DNA of 64,000 nt from JAENVU01 sp963765075 (GTDB taxonomy: Bacteria; Actinomycetota; Acidimicrobiia; IMCC26256; JAENVU01). A program made the position numbers and the translations under genes. Position 1 is the first letter of the stretch. Every line of letters begins with the position of its first letter. Positions 34,108-43,080 of the stretch are shown here, piece by piece. The notes under the pieces were generated by a model, which was not told the origin of the DNA, searched no databases, and saw only the letters and a list, made by a program, of their open reading frames with translations. The DNA lies in assembly GCA_963765075.1 (NCBI GenBank), contig CAVXVA010000007.1:399784-463783 (forward strand), in the 5' to 3' direction.

Positions 34108-34644
34108 ATGAACACCTCTCACCGTGTGGCGGCGACCTCCCTCGTGGTCTTCGTCGCCCTGAGCGCCTGCTCGTCGGGATCGTCCGGGTCATCGAACGCA
34201 TCCGGTGATCGCACCACCACCAGTTCACGAGCGACGAGGCGCCATCCCAAGCCGAGCACGACCTCGACGACCACGGCACCATCGAGTTCGACGTCGCTGT
34301 CGTCGACCACCACCGCCGACACCACGCCACCCGATCCGGCCCCGCCGACCGCGTCCGGCCCCGGCTGTGGCACCCGCGCCGGACCCATTTTCGCCGCCGT
34401 CCAAGGCGGCGACCTCGGAACGGTGCCGGTGTCGAGTTACACGATCGCCGATTGTCGGATCTCGGACTCGGACCCGATCTGGTCCGCGGTCACGCTCACT
34501 CCGAACCCCGGGACCGGCGTGGTCCGCCTCACCGTTGTGCTGCAACGTCTCGGATCTATCTGGACGGTCCACGCGTACGGTCCGGGTCCGGTGGGGTGCG
34601 ACATTCCGGCTCCCGCACGCAGCGAACTTCGCGTGGGCTGTTAG
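34108..34644 (+). CDS. Secreted Ser/Thr-rich lipoprotein
   Basis: A 178-residue lipoprotein. MNTSHRVAATSLVVFVALSAC has the lipobox ALSAC with Cys21. A long Ser/Thr/Pro linker follows (residues about 22-80), then a small domain with Cys residues at CGTRAGPIF, IADCRISD, GCDIPAP and the C-terminal GC. The Cys pattern suggests disulphides outside the cell. The ATG at 34108 is preferred to 34090 because it places the signal helix correctly. It is divergent from HisN and has no near relative that I recognise. Confidence 0.8.
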   Translation: MNTSHRVAATSLVVFVALSACSSGSSGSSNASGDRTTTSSRATRRHPKPSTTSTTTAPSSSTSLSSTTTADTTPPDPAPPTASGPGCGTRAGPIFAAVQGGDLGTVPVSSYTIADCRISDSDPIWSAVTLTPNPGTGVVRLTVVLQRLGSIWTVHAYGPGPVGCDIPAPARSELRVGC

Positions 34645-34690
34645 CCCGAGCGCGTCGCAGTCTCACTGTCAGGTCGGTGTCCGCGTCGAG

Positions 34691-35869
34691 TCAGGCAGGG
34701 AGGACCTCGAGCACCGTGGCCGACCCCATTCCACCGCCGGCACACATGCTCGACACGCCGACACCGCCACCCCGACGTTGGAGTTCGTTCACCAGTGTCA
34801 CGATCATGCGGGCGCCCGTCGCCGCGACCGGGTGACCGAGACTGCACCCGCTGCCGTTGACGTTCGTGATCGCGTGATCGATGCCCAGGATCCTGGTGCT
34901 CGCGACGCACATCGCCGCGAACGCCTCGTTGATCTCGAAGAGGTCGACGTCACCGATCTGCATACCGGCCCGATCCAGCGCCTTCGGGATCGCGTACGTC
35001 GGCCCGAGACCCGTGTCGTGGGGCGGCACGCCGGCTGATGCCCAACTCTTGATGATCGCCATCGGCTTCAAGCCGTGGGTCTGGGCGTAGTCCGAGTCCA
35101 CGATCATGATCGCCGCGGCGGCGTCGTTGAGTCCTGATGCGTTGCCGGCCGTGATGCTGAAGCCGTCGATCTCCGGGTGCAACGGTTTCAGGCTCGCCAA
35201 CTTCTCCAGCGTCGTTCCGCGCCTCGGGTGTTCGTCGACCGCGAAGGTCACCGTCTCGCCGTCGCGCTTGGTGACCTCGATCGGGAAGATCTCGGCCTCG
35301 AACTTGCCCGCGTCGATCGCATCGACCGCGCGCCGGTGCGACTCGTAGGCCCAGAAGTCCATCTCCTCGCGTGTGACATTGGCCTGCTGGGCGCTGTTCC
35401 AACCGACGGTGATCGACATGTCGAACGCGGGCGCATCCGGCGTGGCCGGGTGGCTCGGCGACATCCACGGCTCCATGTCGTCGGTGCCGAGTCTGCGCTT
35501 CATCGAACCGGGGGAACTGGAGATCGACTCGGTGCCACCGGCGATGACGACTCGATCCATCCCCGCCCGGATACTGGCCGCCGCCCCCTGCACCGCCGCC
35601 ATCCCCGATGCGCAGTGCCGGTTGAGCGCCACGCCGGGAACGTTGGTCAAGCCGAGATCGACAGCCGCGTACCGCGCGATGTCGCCGCCCCCCTGGAGCG
35701 ACTCCCCCAGTTGGAGGTCGTCGACGTCGGCCTGGGCCACGCCCGACCGAGCCAACGCCTCGGCGACGGCGTACTTGGCCAGGTCGAACGCCGACACGTC
35801 AAGCAGCGTGCCCTTACGAGCGGTGCCGATGGCAGTACGGGCGGTCGAAACGATGACAGCATCACCCAT
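34691..35869 (-). CDS. Acetyl-CoA C-acetyltransferase (thiolase)
   Basis: A 392-residue canonical thiolase. The nucleophile is Cys86 in NRHCASGMAAVQGA. INEAFAAMC, VNGSGCSLGHPVAATGAR (catalytic His) and SMCAGGGMGSATVLEV (second catalytic Cys) follow. It cleaves beta-ketoacyl-CoA in the last step of beta-oxidation, or runs in reverse. Unlike the two DUF35-linked thiolase-like genes at 18499 and 53716, it has all classical residues. The ATG at 35869 has an AAGGA-like site upstream. The 48-bp palindrome at 35935 lies between it and the PHP gene. Confidence 0.93.
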   Translation of the reverse strand: MGDAVIVSTARTAIGTARKGTLLDVSAFDLAKYAVAEALARSGVAQADVDDLQLGESLQGGGDIARYAAVDLGLTNVPGVALNRHCASGMAAVQGAAASIRAGMDRVVIAGGTESISSSPGSMKRRLGTDDMEPWMSPSHPATPDAPAFDMSITVGWNSAQQANVTREEMDFWAYESHRRAVDAIDAGKFEAEIFPIEVTKRDGETVTFAVDEHPRRGTTLEKLASLKPLHPEIDGFSITAGNASGLNDAAAAIMIVDSDYAQTHGLKPMAIIKSWASAGVPPHDTGLGPTYAIPKALDRAGMQIGDVDLFEINEAFAAMCVASTRILGIDHAITNVNGSGCSLGHPVAATGARMIVTLVNELQRRGGGVGVSSMCAGGGMGSATVLEVLPA

Positions 35870-35934
35870 GGGGGGCGTCCTTCGGCGTGAGGGGTTCGGA
35901 ACGCCGGGACTGTATCCCGCCCCACCCCGCCCCC

Positions 35935-35982
35935 ACTTTTTGTCTGGGGGTGGGCAGAACCACCACCCTGCAGACAAAAAGT
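35935..35982. repeat. Perfect long hairpin ACTTTTTGTCTG...CAGACAAAAAGT
   Basis: A 48-bp imperfect palindrome, with perfect 12-bp arms ACTTTTTGTCTG and CAGACAAAAAGT around GGGGTGG and CCACCACCC inner arms. It lies 32 nt downstream of the PHP gene stop and upstream of the thiolase start. There is no T-tract after the stem on either strand, so it is not a standard intrinsic terminator. Its build (T-rich outer arm, GGTGG/CCACC inner arm) is like that of the GTTTGGC repeats, but the sequence differs. Confidence 0.7.
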
Positions 35983-36013
35983 CGCGGTGGACGAGGGCCT
36001 TTCGGCATGCCAG

Positions 36014-36653
36014 TCAGCCGGCGAGGACGGCGCGGACGTGGCCGGCGCGGATCTCGCGGGCCAGCTCTTCGGCCGTGTGGACCACGCGATCGATCTCGGT
36101 GGCGTAGGCGCCGGCGAGACCGGGGCCGTGCGCGTCGCTCGCCCCGACCGACGGGCGCGGTGCCACCTCGAGGGCGGCGGCGGTCAAGGCGTGTTCGAGC
36201 GGTGTGGTCTGGGTGCTGACCGCTTCGATCGCGTGCACCATCTCCCACTGCGGAAGGGCGGCGATGTCGTCGGCGCTCGGCGGCATGCGACCGCCTTTGA
36301 TCGCCCGCTCCCCCGCGAACCGGCGGAGTGGATGCGGCAGGACCAACGCGGTATCGGAGCCCGTCACACTCCTCCACCAACTCGGCGAGCGTGTAGCCCA
36401 TCCAGAGCGGCTTCCGCAGCGGGCCGAACGCGAGGACGTGACCGACATCGGTCGTGAGTTCGACTCCGGGGATCAACGGAAAGCCGAGCAAGCGGGACGC
36501 GTCGGCCAGTTCGCCATCGGGCCAACGCACATCGTGTTCGGTGATACAGAGCGCATCGAGCCCTCGGGATCGAGCGGTGTCAACCAGCTCCTCCAACGTG
36601 GTGCGCGAACAGTTCGACCGCGGCGACGTGTGCGCATGAAGGTCAATCAGCAC
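36014..36653 (-). pseudogene. PHP-domain phosphoesterase with one frame break
   Basis: The gene encodes a PHP metal-dependent phosphoesterase of about 212 residues. The first part, LIDLHAHTSPRSNCSRTTLEELVDTARSRGLDALCITEHD, GVELTTDVGHVLAFG and AELVEECDG, is in one frame. The second, SDTALVLPHPLRRFAGERAIKGGRM through MVHAIEAVST, VGASDAHGPGLAGAYATEI and a normal end, is in another. Deleting one C near 36358-36361 joins them (length 640 bp, 3n+1). All metal residues (HxH, E, H, DxH) are then present. It starts with GTG, 3 nt after the metallo-beta-lactamase gene. It is probably intact in the organism. Confidence 0.8.
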
Positions 36654-36656
36654 GGA

Positions 36657-38192
36657 TCAGTCGATCCGTTCCGTACGGAGGTGATGCTCGTCGTCGTCGG
36701 AGGTGAGGCAGCGCCCGGTGGCCAGCTCGAACCGCCAGTGATGCACCTTGCACTCCAGGACGCCGTCGTCCACCGTCCCGAACCGTTCCAAGTCGGCCCG
36801 CAGATGCGGACAGCGCTTCTGCACCAGGTAGTCGCCACATCGGAACATCTCGTCGACAGGCTCTGCGAGCGTTGCGTAGTACCCCTCGCAAAACGCCATC
36901 CGTTCGACCGACAGGTTCTTGAAGAAGGTGTAGACGTATTCGTTGTACGGGCCTTCGCGATGAGCGCGGAATCGACACGACAAGAACAGCTCGTTGACCC
37001 AGTCCTCCACGTGCCGTTGGATCAGCGACTCGATGAGCGCCCGGTCCACGTCGAGTCGGTGCACGACCGGCTCACCCGCCCACTCGTGCACTGTTCCCGA
37101 GCGGAAATCGATCGCGACCCCGACATCGCCGACGTGCACGAGGACGATGCCATTGATGCCGCGGCGGGTGTACGGCGCGAGGTCGAGCAGTGGTTCGAAC
37201 CAGCGGCGCAGCTCCTCGACCACGTCGTAGACGCCCCGGGGCCAGGACGCTCGCTCGGCCGCCAGCCACTCCGACCAGTCGTTGCGATACTGCTCGAGAT
37301 AGGCGCGTTTGTCGGAGAAGATCACCTCCGGGTTCGCTCCGCCTCCGGGCTGGTCGATCGTGCACGAACCGTCGGCCACGGTTGCGACCGAACCGGGAAC
37401 GAGCAACTCCCCACCGCTGAGCCCCCGTGCTGTGAGCTCGTCGAGGAACACCAGCTGGTCCGGAAAGATGTTCGCCGGATCGCGGTCCAGATCGTTGAAC
37501 GCCCAGAGATCGTCGTCCAGAAAGCACGGGGGGCCCGCCACCGGGAACATGACCGGCGCACCGACATCGGCCAGGTAGTGCACCGCCCGTTCCATCTGAT
37601 CGGCCCGTTTCCGGATCCCGAGCGCACGCATTTCCGCCGCCGGGAAGTCGTAGACCATCGGGTACCAGATCGCACCGGAAAACTGGGTGAAGTGCGCGTC
37701 GTACGGTCCGAAGGCCTCGAGTTCGTCGAAGTCTCGAGGGCGGGCGTCGTTCTGGTTCAAGAGTGCGGCCGTCGAGTCCCGCAGGATGATCGCGGAATCT
37801 CCGGCCGGCCCATCGGCCGGCGCGGTCATTGCGAGGATCACCACCGTCAGCACGCCGAGATGCTTCGGTTCGGCGTGGTCGGTCCGGATGAACTCGGTGA
37901 ACCCGACGCCGCGCAGCGCCTGTTCCAGGTGATCGACGTGGAACGCCGGGAGCAACACCTTGGCCCGCTTGTCGACATGCTCAGCCAGCCAGACGGGATC
38001 GAAATGGTCCTTGTGCAGATGGGAGATGTAGAGATAGTCGGGCGCCGCGAACGGCGCGACGTCGAGCGTGTCATTGCGCGGAAACGGGAACCACGACCCG
38101 AAGTACGCCGGGGTGAACCACGGGTCGCACAGGACTGACCCACCTTCGGTTTCGACGTACATCCCCACGTGGCCGAGGAACGTGACTCGCAT
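36657..38192 (-). CDS. Metallo-beta-lactamase-fold protein fused to a C-terminal Rieske domain
   Basis: A 511-residue protein. The N-terminal half is a UlaG/CMAH-like MBL fold with ISHLHKDHFD (His58, His60, Asp62, His63) and LCDPWFTPAYFGSW. A long middle part has YEQYRNDWSEWLAAERA-type helices (here AYLEQYRNDWSEWL). The C-terminus has a Rieske motif, Cys461-x-His463 and Cys481-x2-His484 (CPHLRADLERFGTV...CKVHHWRFELATGRC in outline). CMP-Neu5Ac hydroxylases combine the same two folds in the opposite order. An oxygenase or lactonase role on a polar substrate is possible. It precedes the PHP gene by 3 nt, probably in an operon. Confidence 0.8.
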   Translation of the reverse strand: MRVTFLGHVGMYVETEGGSVLCDPWFTPAYFGSWFPFPRNDTLDVAPFAAPDYLYISHLHKDHFDPVWLAEHVDKRAKVLLPAFHVDHLEQALRGVGFTEFIRTDHAEPKHLGVLTVVILAMTAPADGPAGDSAIILRDSTAALLNQNDARPRDFDELEAFGPYDAHFTQFSGAIWYPMVYDFPAAEMRALGIRKRADQMERAVHYLADVGAPVMFPVAGPPCFLDDDLWAFNDLDRDPANIFPDQLVFLDELTARGLSGGELLVPGSVATVADGSCTIDQPGGGANPEVIFSDKRAYLEQYRNDWSEWLAAERASWPRGVYDVVEELRRWFEPLLDLAPYTRRGINGIVLVHVGDVGVAIDFRSGTVHEWAGEPVVHRLDVDRALIESLIQRHVEDWVNELFLSCRFRAHREGPYNEYVYTFFKNLSVERMAFCEGYYATLAEPVDEMFRCGDYLVQKRCPHLRADLERFGTVDDGVLECKVHHWRFELATGRCLTSDDDEHHLRTERID

Positions 38193-38295
38193 CGGACCAG
38201 CCTGCCAGACGCCGGCTCTGGAGCCCGGACTCGTCGAACGCCGGGTCGGCGGATGCGGGTAGCGTCGCCGCGTCGCAGACGGGAAAGGGAGATCG

Positions 38296-39819
38296 ATGCC
38301 CGATTGGGGAGACCTCCAGGTCGATCAGCTGCGGTTCATGGCCGGACACCATGCCGATGCCATCGCGTATCGAGACCTCGATGCGGACCGCGCGATCACG
38401 TTCCGCGAATGGAACGACGAGGCGAGCCAGTTGGCTCGCGCCTTGGTCGATGCCGGGATCGCTCCGGGTGACCGAGTGTCGATCTACCTACCGAGCGACC
38501 AGGCACTGCGCTGGATCGTGGCGTACGCCGCGGTTCACAAGGCGGGCGCGGTGGTGGTACCGACCAACACCCGCCTCTCGGTCCCCGAGGTGGTCACGAT
38601 CCTCGGTCACGCCGAGGTCGCCGCCGTGATCACCGGCGCGGATCTGCTCGACACGGCGCTCGCGGTGAGAGACCAGGTCCCGAGCATCGGCGTCATTGTG
38701 AGTGCCGGGTCCCCGTCGGGCGACGGGGTAATCGCGTACGACGAGTTCCTGGCCGACGATGCCACCGATCTCCAAATACCACGCACGCTCGACGACCTCG
38801 CCGACATCATGTACACCTCGGGCACGACCGGCCTGCCCAAGGGGGTTGCGGTGCGGCATCGCAACGTGGCGATGATCCCGAACCACGAACCCGCCTGGAC
38901 GGGAAGCGGGTGGATCCACGGGGCGCCGATGTTCACCTTCGCCGGCATCGCGTTCATCTACAACCCGATGAAGATGGGTCTCGTCGGCCTCTACCTGCCC
39001 AAGTTCGATGCGAGCCGCTGGTTCGATCTCGTGGAATCGGAGCGCCCGACGATGGCGTTCCTCGTCCCGGCCATGGCCGAACTCTTGGTCGCCCACCCAC
39101 GTTTTGCCGAGCCCGACCTCTCGAGCTTGGCGTCGATCTCCATCGGGAGCGCGCCGCTCGCGCCCCAGACGCTGCTTACCCTCCAGGCCCGACTCCCCGA
39201 CGCCACCGTGTCGAACTCCTACGGGATGACCGAGGCCGGGCCCGCCTACATCGTGATGCCCAAAGACGAGGTGACGAAGCGGATCGGATCCGTCGGCAAG
39301 CCCATCGGTCCGATGCAGCTCAAGATCGTGCGGGACGACGACACCGAGTGCGACGTGCGAGAGGTCGGCGAGCTCCTCACCAAAATGGAAGGCGCGCAAC
39401 GCGAGTACTACAAGGACGCCGACGCCACTGCGTCCACCTGGACCGTCGACGGCTGGTTACGCAGCGGTGACCTCGCCTATCTCGACGAAGACAGCTTCCT
39501 CTACATCGCCGGCCGGAAGAAGGACATGATCATCCGCGGTGGCCATAACGTCTACCCGACCGACATCGAAGCAGTGCTGCTCGAACATCCCGACGTTCAG
39601 GAGGCGGCGGTCGTCGGCGTCCCCCACCAGGTGCTCGGCGAGGACATCGCGGCCCACGTGGTGCTCAAGACCGACGCCGCTCTCGATGCCGCCACCCTGC
39701 TCGCCTTCTGCGCCGAACGCCTCGCCGACTACAAACGACCAAGGGAACTCCATTTCACCGCCGAACTCCCCCGGAACGCCACCGGCAAGGTCATGAAACA
39801 CAAACTCACCTCGCCCTGA
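38296..39819 (+). CDS. Long-chain acyl-CoA synthetase (AMP-binding enzyme)
   Basis: A 507-residue ANL-superfamily ligase. The P-loop YTSGTTGLPKGVAVRH is at about residues 173-188, SYGMTEAGPAY is the A5 core, GWLRSGDLAYLDEDSFLYIAGRKKDMII the hinge, and NATGKVMKHKL carries the catalytic Lys near the C-terminus. It activates a carboxylic acid to acyl-AMP and then acyl-CoA. The ATG at 38296 follows a GGGAG site. A MaoC-type dehydratase gene follows 56 nt downstream on the same strand, so they may act in one route. The substrate chain length is unknown. Confidence 0.92.
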   Translation: MPDWGDLQVDQLRFMAGHHADAIAYRDLDADRAITFREWNDEASQLARALVDAGIAPGDRVSIYLPSDQALRWIVAYAAVHKAGAVVVPTNTRLSVPEVVTILGHAEVAAVITGADLLDTALAVRDQVPSIGVIVSAGSPSGDGVIAYDEFLADDATDLQIPRTLDDLADIMYTSGTTGLPKGVAVRHRNVAMIPNHEPAWTGSGWIHGAPMFTFAGIAFIYNPMKMGLVGLYLPKFDASRWFDLVESERPTMAFLVPAMAELLVAHPRFAEPDLSSLASISIGSAPLAPQTLLTLQARLPDATVSNSYGMTEAGPAYIVMPKDEVTKRIGSVGKPIGPMQLKIVRDDDTECDVREVGELLTKMEGAQREYYKDADATASTWTVDGWLRSGDLAYLDEDSFLYIAGRKKDMIIRGGHNVYPTDIEAVLLEHPDVQEAAVVGVPHQVLGEDIAAHVVLKTDAALDAATLLAFCAERLADYKRPRELHFTAELPRNATGKVMKHKLTSP

Positions 39820-39875
39820 CCGGTCGCGATAGGTTCCCCGGCCGACGTCGAGACCCCGTCTCCGAGGAGCGACCC

Positions 39876-40334
39876 GTGGCACTGACCGAGTTGAAGGGCA
39901 CCAAGGGCGACACCCAGGTGGTGCGGATCGAGCGCGGGCCAGTGCGCGTGTTCGCCCAGGCCCTCATGGACGGAGACGACGTGTACAACGGCGCCGACGC
40001 CCCGGTTCCCCCCACGTTCCCGTTCGTCATGCCGTTCTGGGGATCCGAAGGGGCCGGCGGCGCCGCGGGCCTGCCGATCGAGAAGCTGCGGGGCCCGGGT
40101 CGGGCCATCCTCCACGGCGAGCAGGGCTTCGAGTATTTCCGCTGGCCCAAGGTCGGTGACGTCCTCGAGGGCACGTCGGAGATCACCGACGTGTACGAGA
40201 AGGAGAAGTCCAACGGCGGCAAGCTCGAGTTCTACGTCCAGGAGACCACCTGGCGTGATCAGGCGACCGGTGACCCCGTGGTGAAGAACATCTTCACGCT
40301 CGTCATCAACTGCCGCCCACCCAAGACCGACTGA
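39876..40334 (+). CDS. FAS1/MaoC N-terminal-type acyl dehydratase
   Basis: A 152-residue hot-dog-fold protein. It resembles the MaoC dehydratase N-terminal (FAS1-like) family, with IERGPVRVFAQALMDGDDVY, a TFPFVMPFWG segment and GEQGFEYFRWPKVGDVLEGTSEITDVYEKEKSNGGKLEFYVQETTWRDQ. The usual catalytic SGDxNPxH motif is absent, so it may be a structural partner subunit like HadA/HadC. The GTG start follows a GAGGAG site. It is followed 12 nt after its stop by GTTTGGC repeat locus D. Confidence 0.75.
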   Translation: MALTELKGTKGDTQVVRIERGPVRVFAQALMDGDDVYNGADAPVPPTFPFVMPFWGSEGAGGAAGLPIEKLRGPGRAILHGEQGFEYFRWPKVGDVLEGTSEITDVYEKEKSNGGKLEFYVQETTWRDQATGDPVVKNIFTLVINCRPPKTD

Positions 40335-40345
40335 CCCACCTCCCG

Positions 40346-40465
40346 GCGTTTGGCAGATGGTGGTCGTGTGCGCACCACCAGCTGCCAAACGCTCCGAAGG
40401 GCGGCCGACTCGGGACCAGCGTTTGGCGGATGGTGGTCGTCGGAGCGCCACCAGATGCCAAACGC
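40346..40465. repeat. GTTTGGC palindromic repeat, locus D (two units)
   Basis: The units are at 40346-40392 and 40419-40465. Unit 1 is the best hairpin of the family: GTTTGGCAGATGGTGGT pairs with ACCACCAGCTGCCAAAC with one mismatch. The locus begins 12 nt after the plus-strand dehydratase stop and ends 29 nt before the minus-strand hydrolase stop, so it sits between convergent genes. It is flanked by C-rich DNA on the left and G-rich DNA on the right, as at the other loci. Confidence 0.88.
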
Positions 40466-40493
40466 TGCGGACTGGGGTGGGTCGGGATGGGGG

Positions 40494-41384
40494 TCACCAG
40501 CTGATGTCGGTGAGGAACGTGCGGACGAGCCCGACGGTCGATTCGGGGTTGTCACCGGCGGCATGATGACCGGCGGCGTGAATCGTCGCGAGTCGGGCGT
40601 CGGGAATCAACGACACGATCTCGTCCGCGCCTTCGGCCGACAACACATCCGAGGCCGAACCGCGCAGGACCAGGACCGGACACGTGAACCGCTGAACGTC
40701 GTCGGACAGTCCGTCGACGAGTTGGCGCCAACCGCCGCCGGCCGTCATCTCCTCATTCCCCCGCAGCTGCCGGGTGTATCCGTGCTTCCACTCCCATCGA
40801 CCGTCCGGCCGTTGGCGCAGGTTCCGAGTCAGGCGAGACGGATCGGTCTTCTTCCGCTGGGGCAGGTACTGCCCGATCGCCGCGGCGGCTTCCTCCAGGT
40901 CGGCAAAGGACTCGTGGGCCCGCATGAACTCCACGATCCGGTCGACACCTTTGTCCTCCAACCGGGTGGCGATGTCGACGAGCACGACGCCGGCCACGAG
41001 GTCGGGGTGGGCGGCCGTCACCGTCATCGACACGATCCCGCCCAAGGAGGCACCGACGAAGACCGCCCGATCGAAACCGAACTCGGCCATGAGCGGCGGG
41101 ATCGTCTCGGCCAGCGACTGCCGGGCCAACGACTCGACCGGATCGCTGTCACCGTGCATCGGGAGGTCGGGCGCGAGCACGTGGTGCGACGTACTCAGCG
41201 CGGCACCGAGCTCCTCCCACATGTACGACGTCTGGCCGCCGCCGTGCAGGCACACCACCGGCGGGGCGGCCGCATCTCCCCATTCGAGGTAGTGCACCTG
41301 GCGACCGCCGACGAGCACGAACCCGCTGCGACCGCCCTTCGGGATGTCGTGGCGCGGAACGTTGGAGGGGATGGGTTCGGCCAT
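40494..41384 (-). CDS. Alpha/beta hydrolase
   Basis: A 296-residue alpha/beta hydrolase. HGGGQTSYMWEEL forms the oxyanion region, the nucleophile elbow VGASLGG has Ser113, an acidic residue lies near GSASDVLSAEG, and the catalytic His is in IHAAGHHAAGDNPE. A helical cap lies between the sixth and seventh strands. No signal peptide is present. The substrate is unknown; similar enzymes hydrolyse esters, epoxides or ring-cleavage products. The ATG at 41384 was chosen, 46 nt from the divergent DUF2889 gene. Confidence 0.9.
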   Translation of the reverse strand: MAEPIPSNVPRHDIPKGGRSGFVLVGGRQVHYLEWGDAAAPPVVCLHGGGQTSYMWEELGAALSTSHHVLAPDLPMHGDSDPVESLARQSLAETIPPLMAEFGFDRAVFVGASLGGIVSMTVTAAHPDLVAGVVLVDIATRLEDKGVDRIVEFMRAHESFADLEEAAAAIGQYLPQRKKTDPSRLTRNLRQRPDGRWEWKHGYTRQLRGNEEMTAGGGWRQLVDGLSDDVQRFTCPVLVLRGSASDVLSAEGADEIVSLIPDARLATIHAAGHHAAGDNPESTVGLVRTFLTDISW

Positions 41385-41430
41385 CCGGGCATCCTGACAT
41401 GGCGGCCGGAGCCGTGGCATTCTCGGCGTC

Positions 41431-42210
41431 ATGACGACCTCGGGCCGCGCGCCCACCGTCCGCCGGGGCGACCCCGCACTTCCCTATCGCCGTCGCATCC
41501 GGCTCCACCGAGTCGACGACACCACGGTGTGGGGCGGTCTCGAGGACGACTTCCATCATTTCGAAGTGACGCTGACTCACCGCGACGGCGTCGTCCGCGC
41601 CGTCACGCTCGACGCGCGCCGTTGGCCGTGGACGACATGCCCGGACGCCGGCGCGAACTTGACGCGCCTCGTGGGGATGGCGCTGTCGGACCGCTGCACC
41701 GCCGTGGCCGAGATGACCGATCCCCGCTGGCAGTGCACCCATCAGTTCGACCTGGCCGGCCTGTGCGTCTCGCACGCGGCCCGCGGCACCGACGAACGGC
41801 AGTACGACGTGGAACTCGCCATCGGCGCCGAGTTCACCCGACCGCGGCTCTGGCGCGACGGCACCCTGATCCACGATTGGACGCTCGGCCCGTCCGAGTT
41901 CGGCCGAGTGCTGACCGCGCCCACCCCATTCACCGAGGCACCCTGGAAGGGTGGCTTCATCCGCTGGGCGGACCAGGCGTTCGACCCCCTGAGCGCCGAG
42001 GCCGCCATCGTGTTACGACGAGCCTGCGACATCGGCATGGGACGCGGCATGGACCTCGAAGCCATCGAGAGCGCGCAGGAACTCGCCGCCATCATGACGG
42101 GCGTCTGCTACTCGATGCAGGCGACGATCATGCCCGTCGCTTTCCGCCAGCGCGGCACAATCCGTGACTTCGGCGCCCATCCCGACGAACTCCTCGACCG
42201 CCGCCCCTGA
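41431..42210 (+). CDS. DUF2889 family protein
   Basis: A 259-residue protein matching the DUF2889 pattern. LPYRRRIRLHRVDDTTVWGGLEDDFHHFEVTLTHRDGVV is the N-terminal module, and LDARRWPWTTCPDAGANLTRLVGMAL the central one with a conserved Cys. A later region has THQFDLAGLCVSHAA and a C-terminal Met-rich stretch. DUF2889 is common in actinobacteria and proteobacteria that degrade aromatics or steroids, but its function is not established. It starts at ATG 41431, divergent from the alpha/beta hydrolase gene. Confidence 0.8.
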   Translation: MTTSGRAPTVRRGDPALPYRRRIRLHRVDDTTVWGGLEDDFHHFEVTLTHRDGVVRAVTLDARRWPWTTCPDAGANLTRLVGMALSDRCTAVAEMTDPRWQCTHQFDLAGLCVSHAARGTDERQYDVELAIGAEFTRPRLWRDGTLIHDWTLGPSEFGRVLTAPTPFTEAPWKGGFIRWADQAFDPLSAEAAIVLRRACDIGMGRGMDLEAIESAQELAAIMTGVCYSMQATIMPVAFRQRGTIRDFGAHPDELLDRRP

Positions 42211-42242
42211 CCGACCGTTGCCTACTGGCGGGCCCTCTCCGC

Positions 42243-43080
42243 TCAGAAGATCGACTCGGCGAACCGTTCGAGGGATTCCACGGCCTCGGAAGACCGCGTC
42301 CACGGCGACACGATGAGTCGCGTCACGCCCAGCGCCTGCCACTGTTCCACCTCCGCGCGCGACGACACCGTTGCGCCCAGACAGACCTGGAAATTCGCTT
42401 CCGCTCGCCCGGCCCCGTGGCGCATCGTCTGCAGCCGTTCGATCGGCGACGCAGCGGTGGACGAACGTGTGCTTCATCCCGATCCACCCGTCGCCCCATC
42501 GGGCCGCTCGGCGCAGTGCGGCCTCGCTCTCACCGCCGACGAGGATCGGCGGCCACGGCGACTGCATCGGCTTGGGTTCGAACGCCACGGCATCGAAATC
42601 GAAGAACTCGCCGTGGTGTTCGATCGTCGCTTCGGTCCAGAGCCGCTGCGAAACCTCCAGGATCTCATCGACTCGGCGACCGCGGCTCGCGAAGTCCAGC
42701 CCGGCCGCGATCCACTCCTGTTCGAGCCAACCGGCCCCGACGCCGTACTCGAATCGACCACCACTCAGCTGGTCCAACGTTGCGACCGCCCGCGCCGAGA
42801 CGAACGGATGCCGCAGACCGACGTTGTACACATGCGTCCCCACACGAACCCGCTGGGTGCGGGCGGCGATGAACGCCAGGTAGGTGAACGCGTCGAAGAT
42901 CGGCGTGGTCGACGGCACCGGTGGGTGTTCCTCACCGGGGCGCGGCGATCGAGTCATCTCGACCGGGAAGACGAGGTGTTCCGGCAACCACACCGACTCG
43001 AATCCCAGCCGTTCGGCCGCGTCGACGGCGTCGAGATGGAAATGCGGGTTCAACGCGCCCAACGCGACGCCGAACTTCAT
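42243..43080 (-). pseudogene. LLM-class F420-dependent oxidoreductase with one frame break
   Basis: A luciferase-like oxidoreductase of about 278 residues. MKFGVALGALNPHFHLDAVDAAERLGFESVWLPEHLVFP, RVRVGTHVYNVGLRHPF, GGRFEYGVGAGWLEQEW and PPILVGGESEAALRRAARWGDGWIG are in one frame up to residue 207. TAASPIERLQTMRHGAG through VTRLIVSPW to the stop is in another. Removing one C near 42459 joins them (length 838 bp, 3n+1). The ATG overlaps the SDR stop (ATGA). It is paralogous to the gene at 4576 but a different LLM subgroup (TIGR03619-like). Probably a real gene with a sequence error. Confidence 0.8.

Noticed and set aside
35935..35982. Intrinsic terminator
   Set aside because: There is no T-tract after the stem on either strand; the T-runs are in the outer arms.
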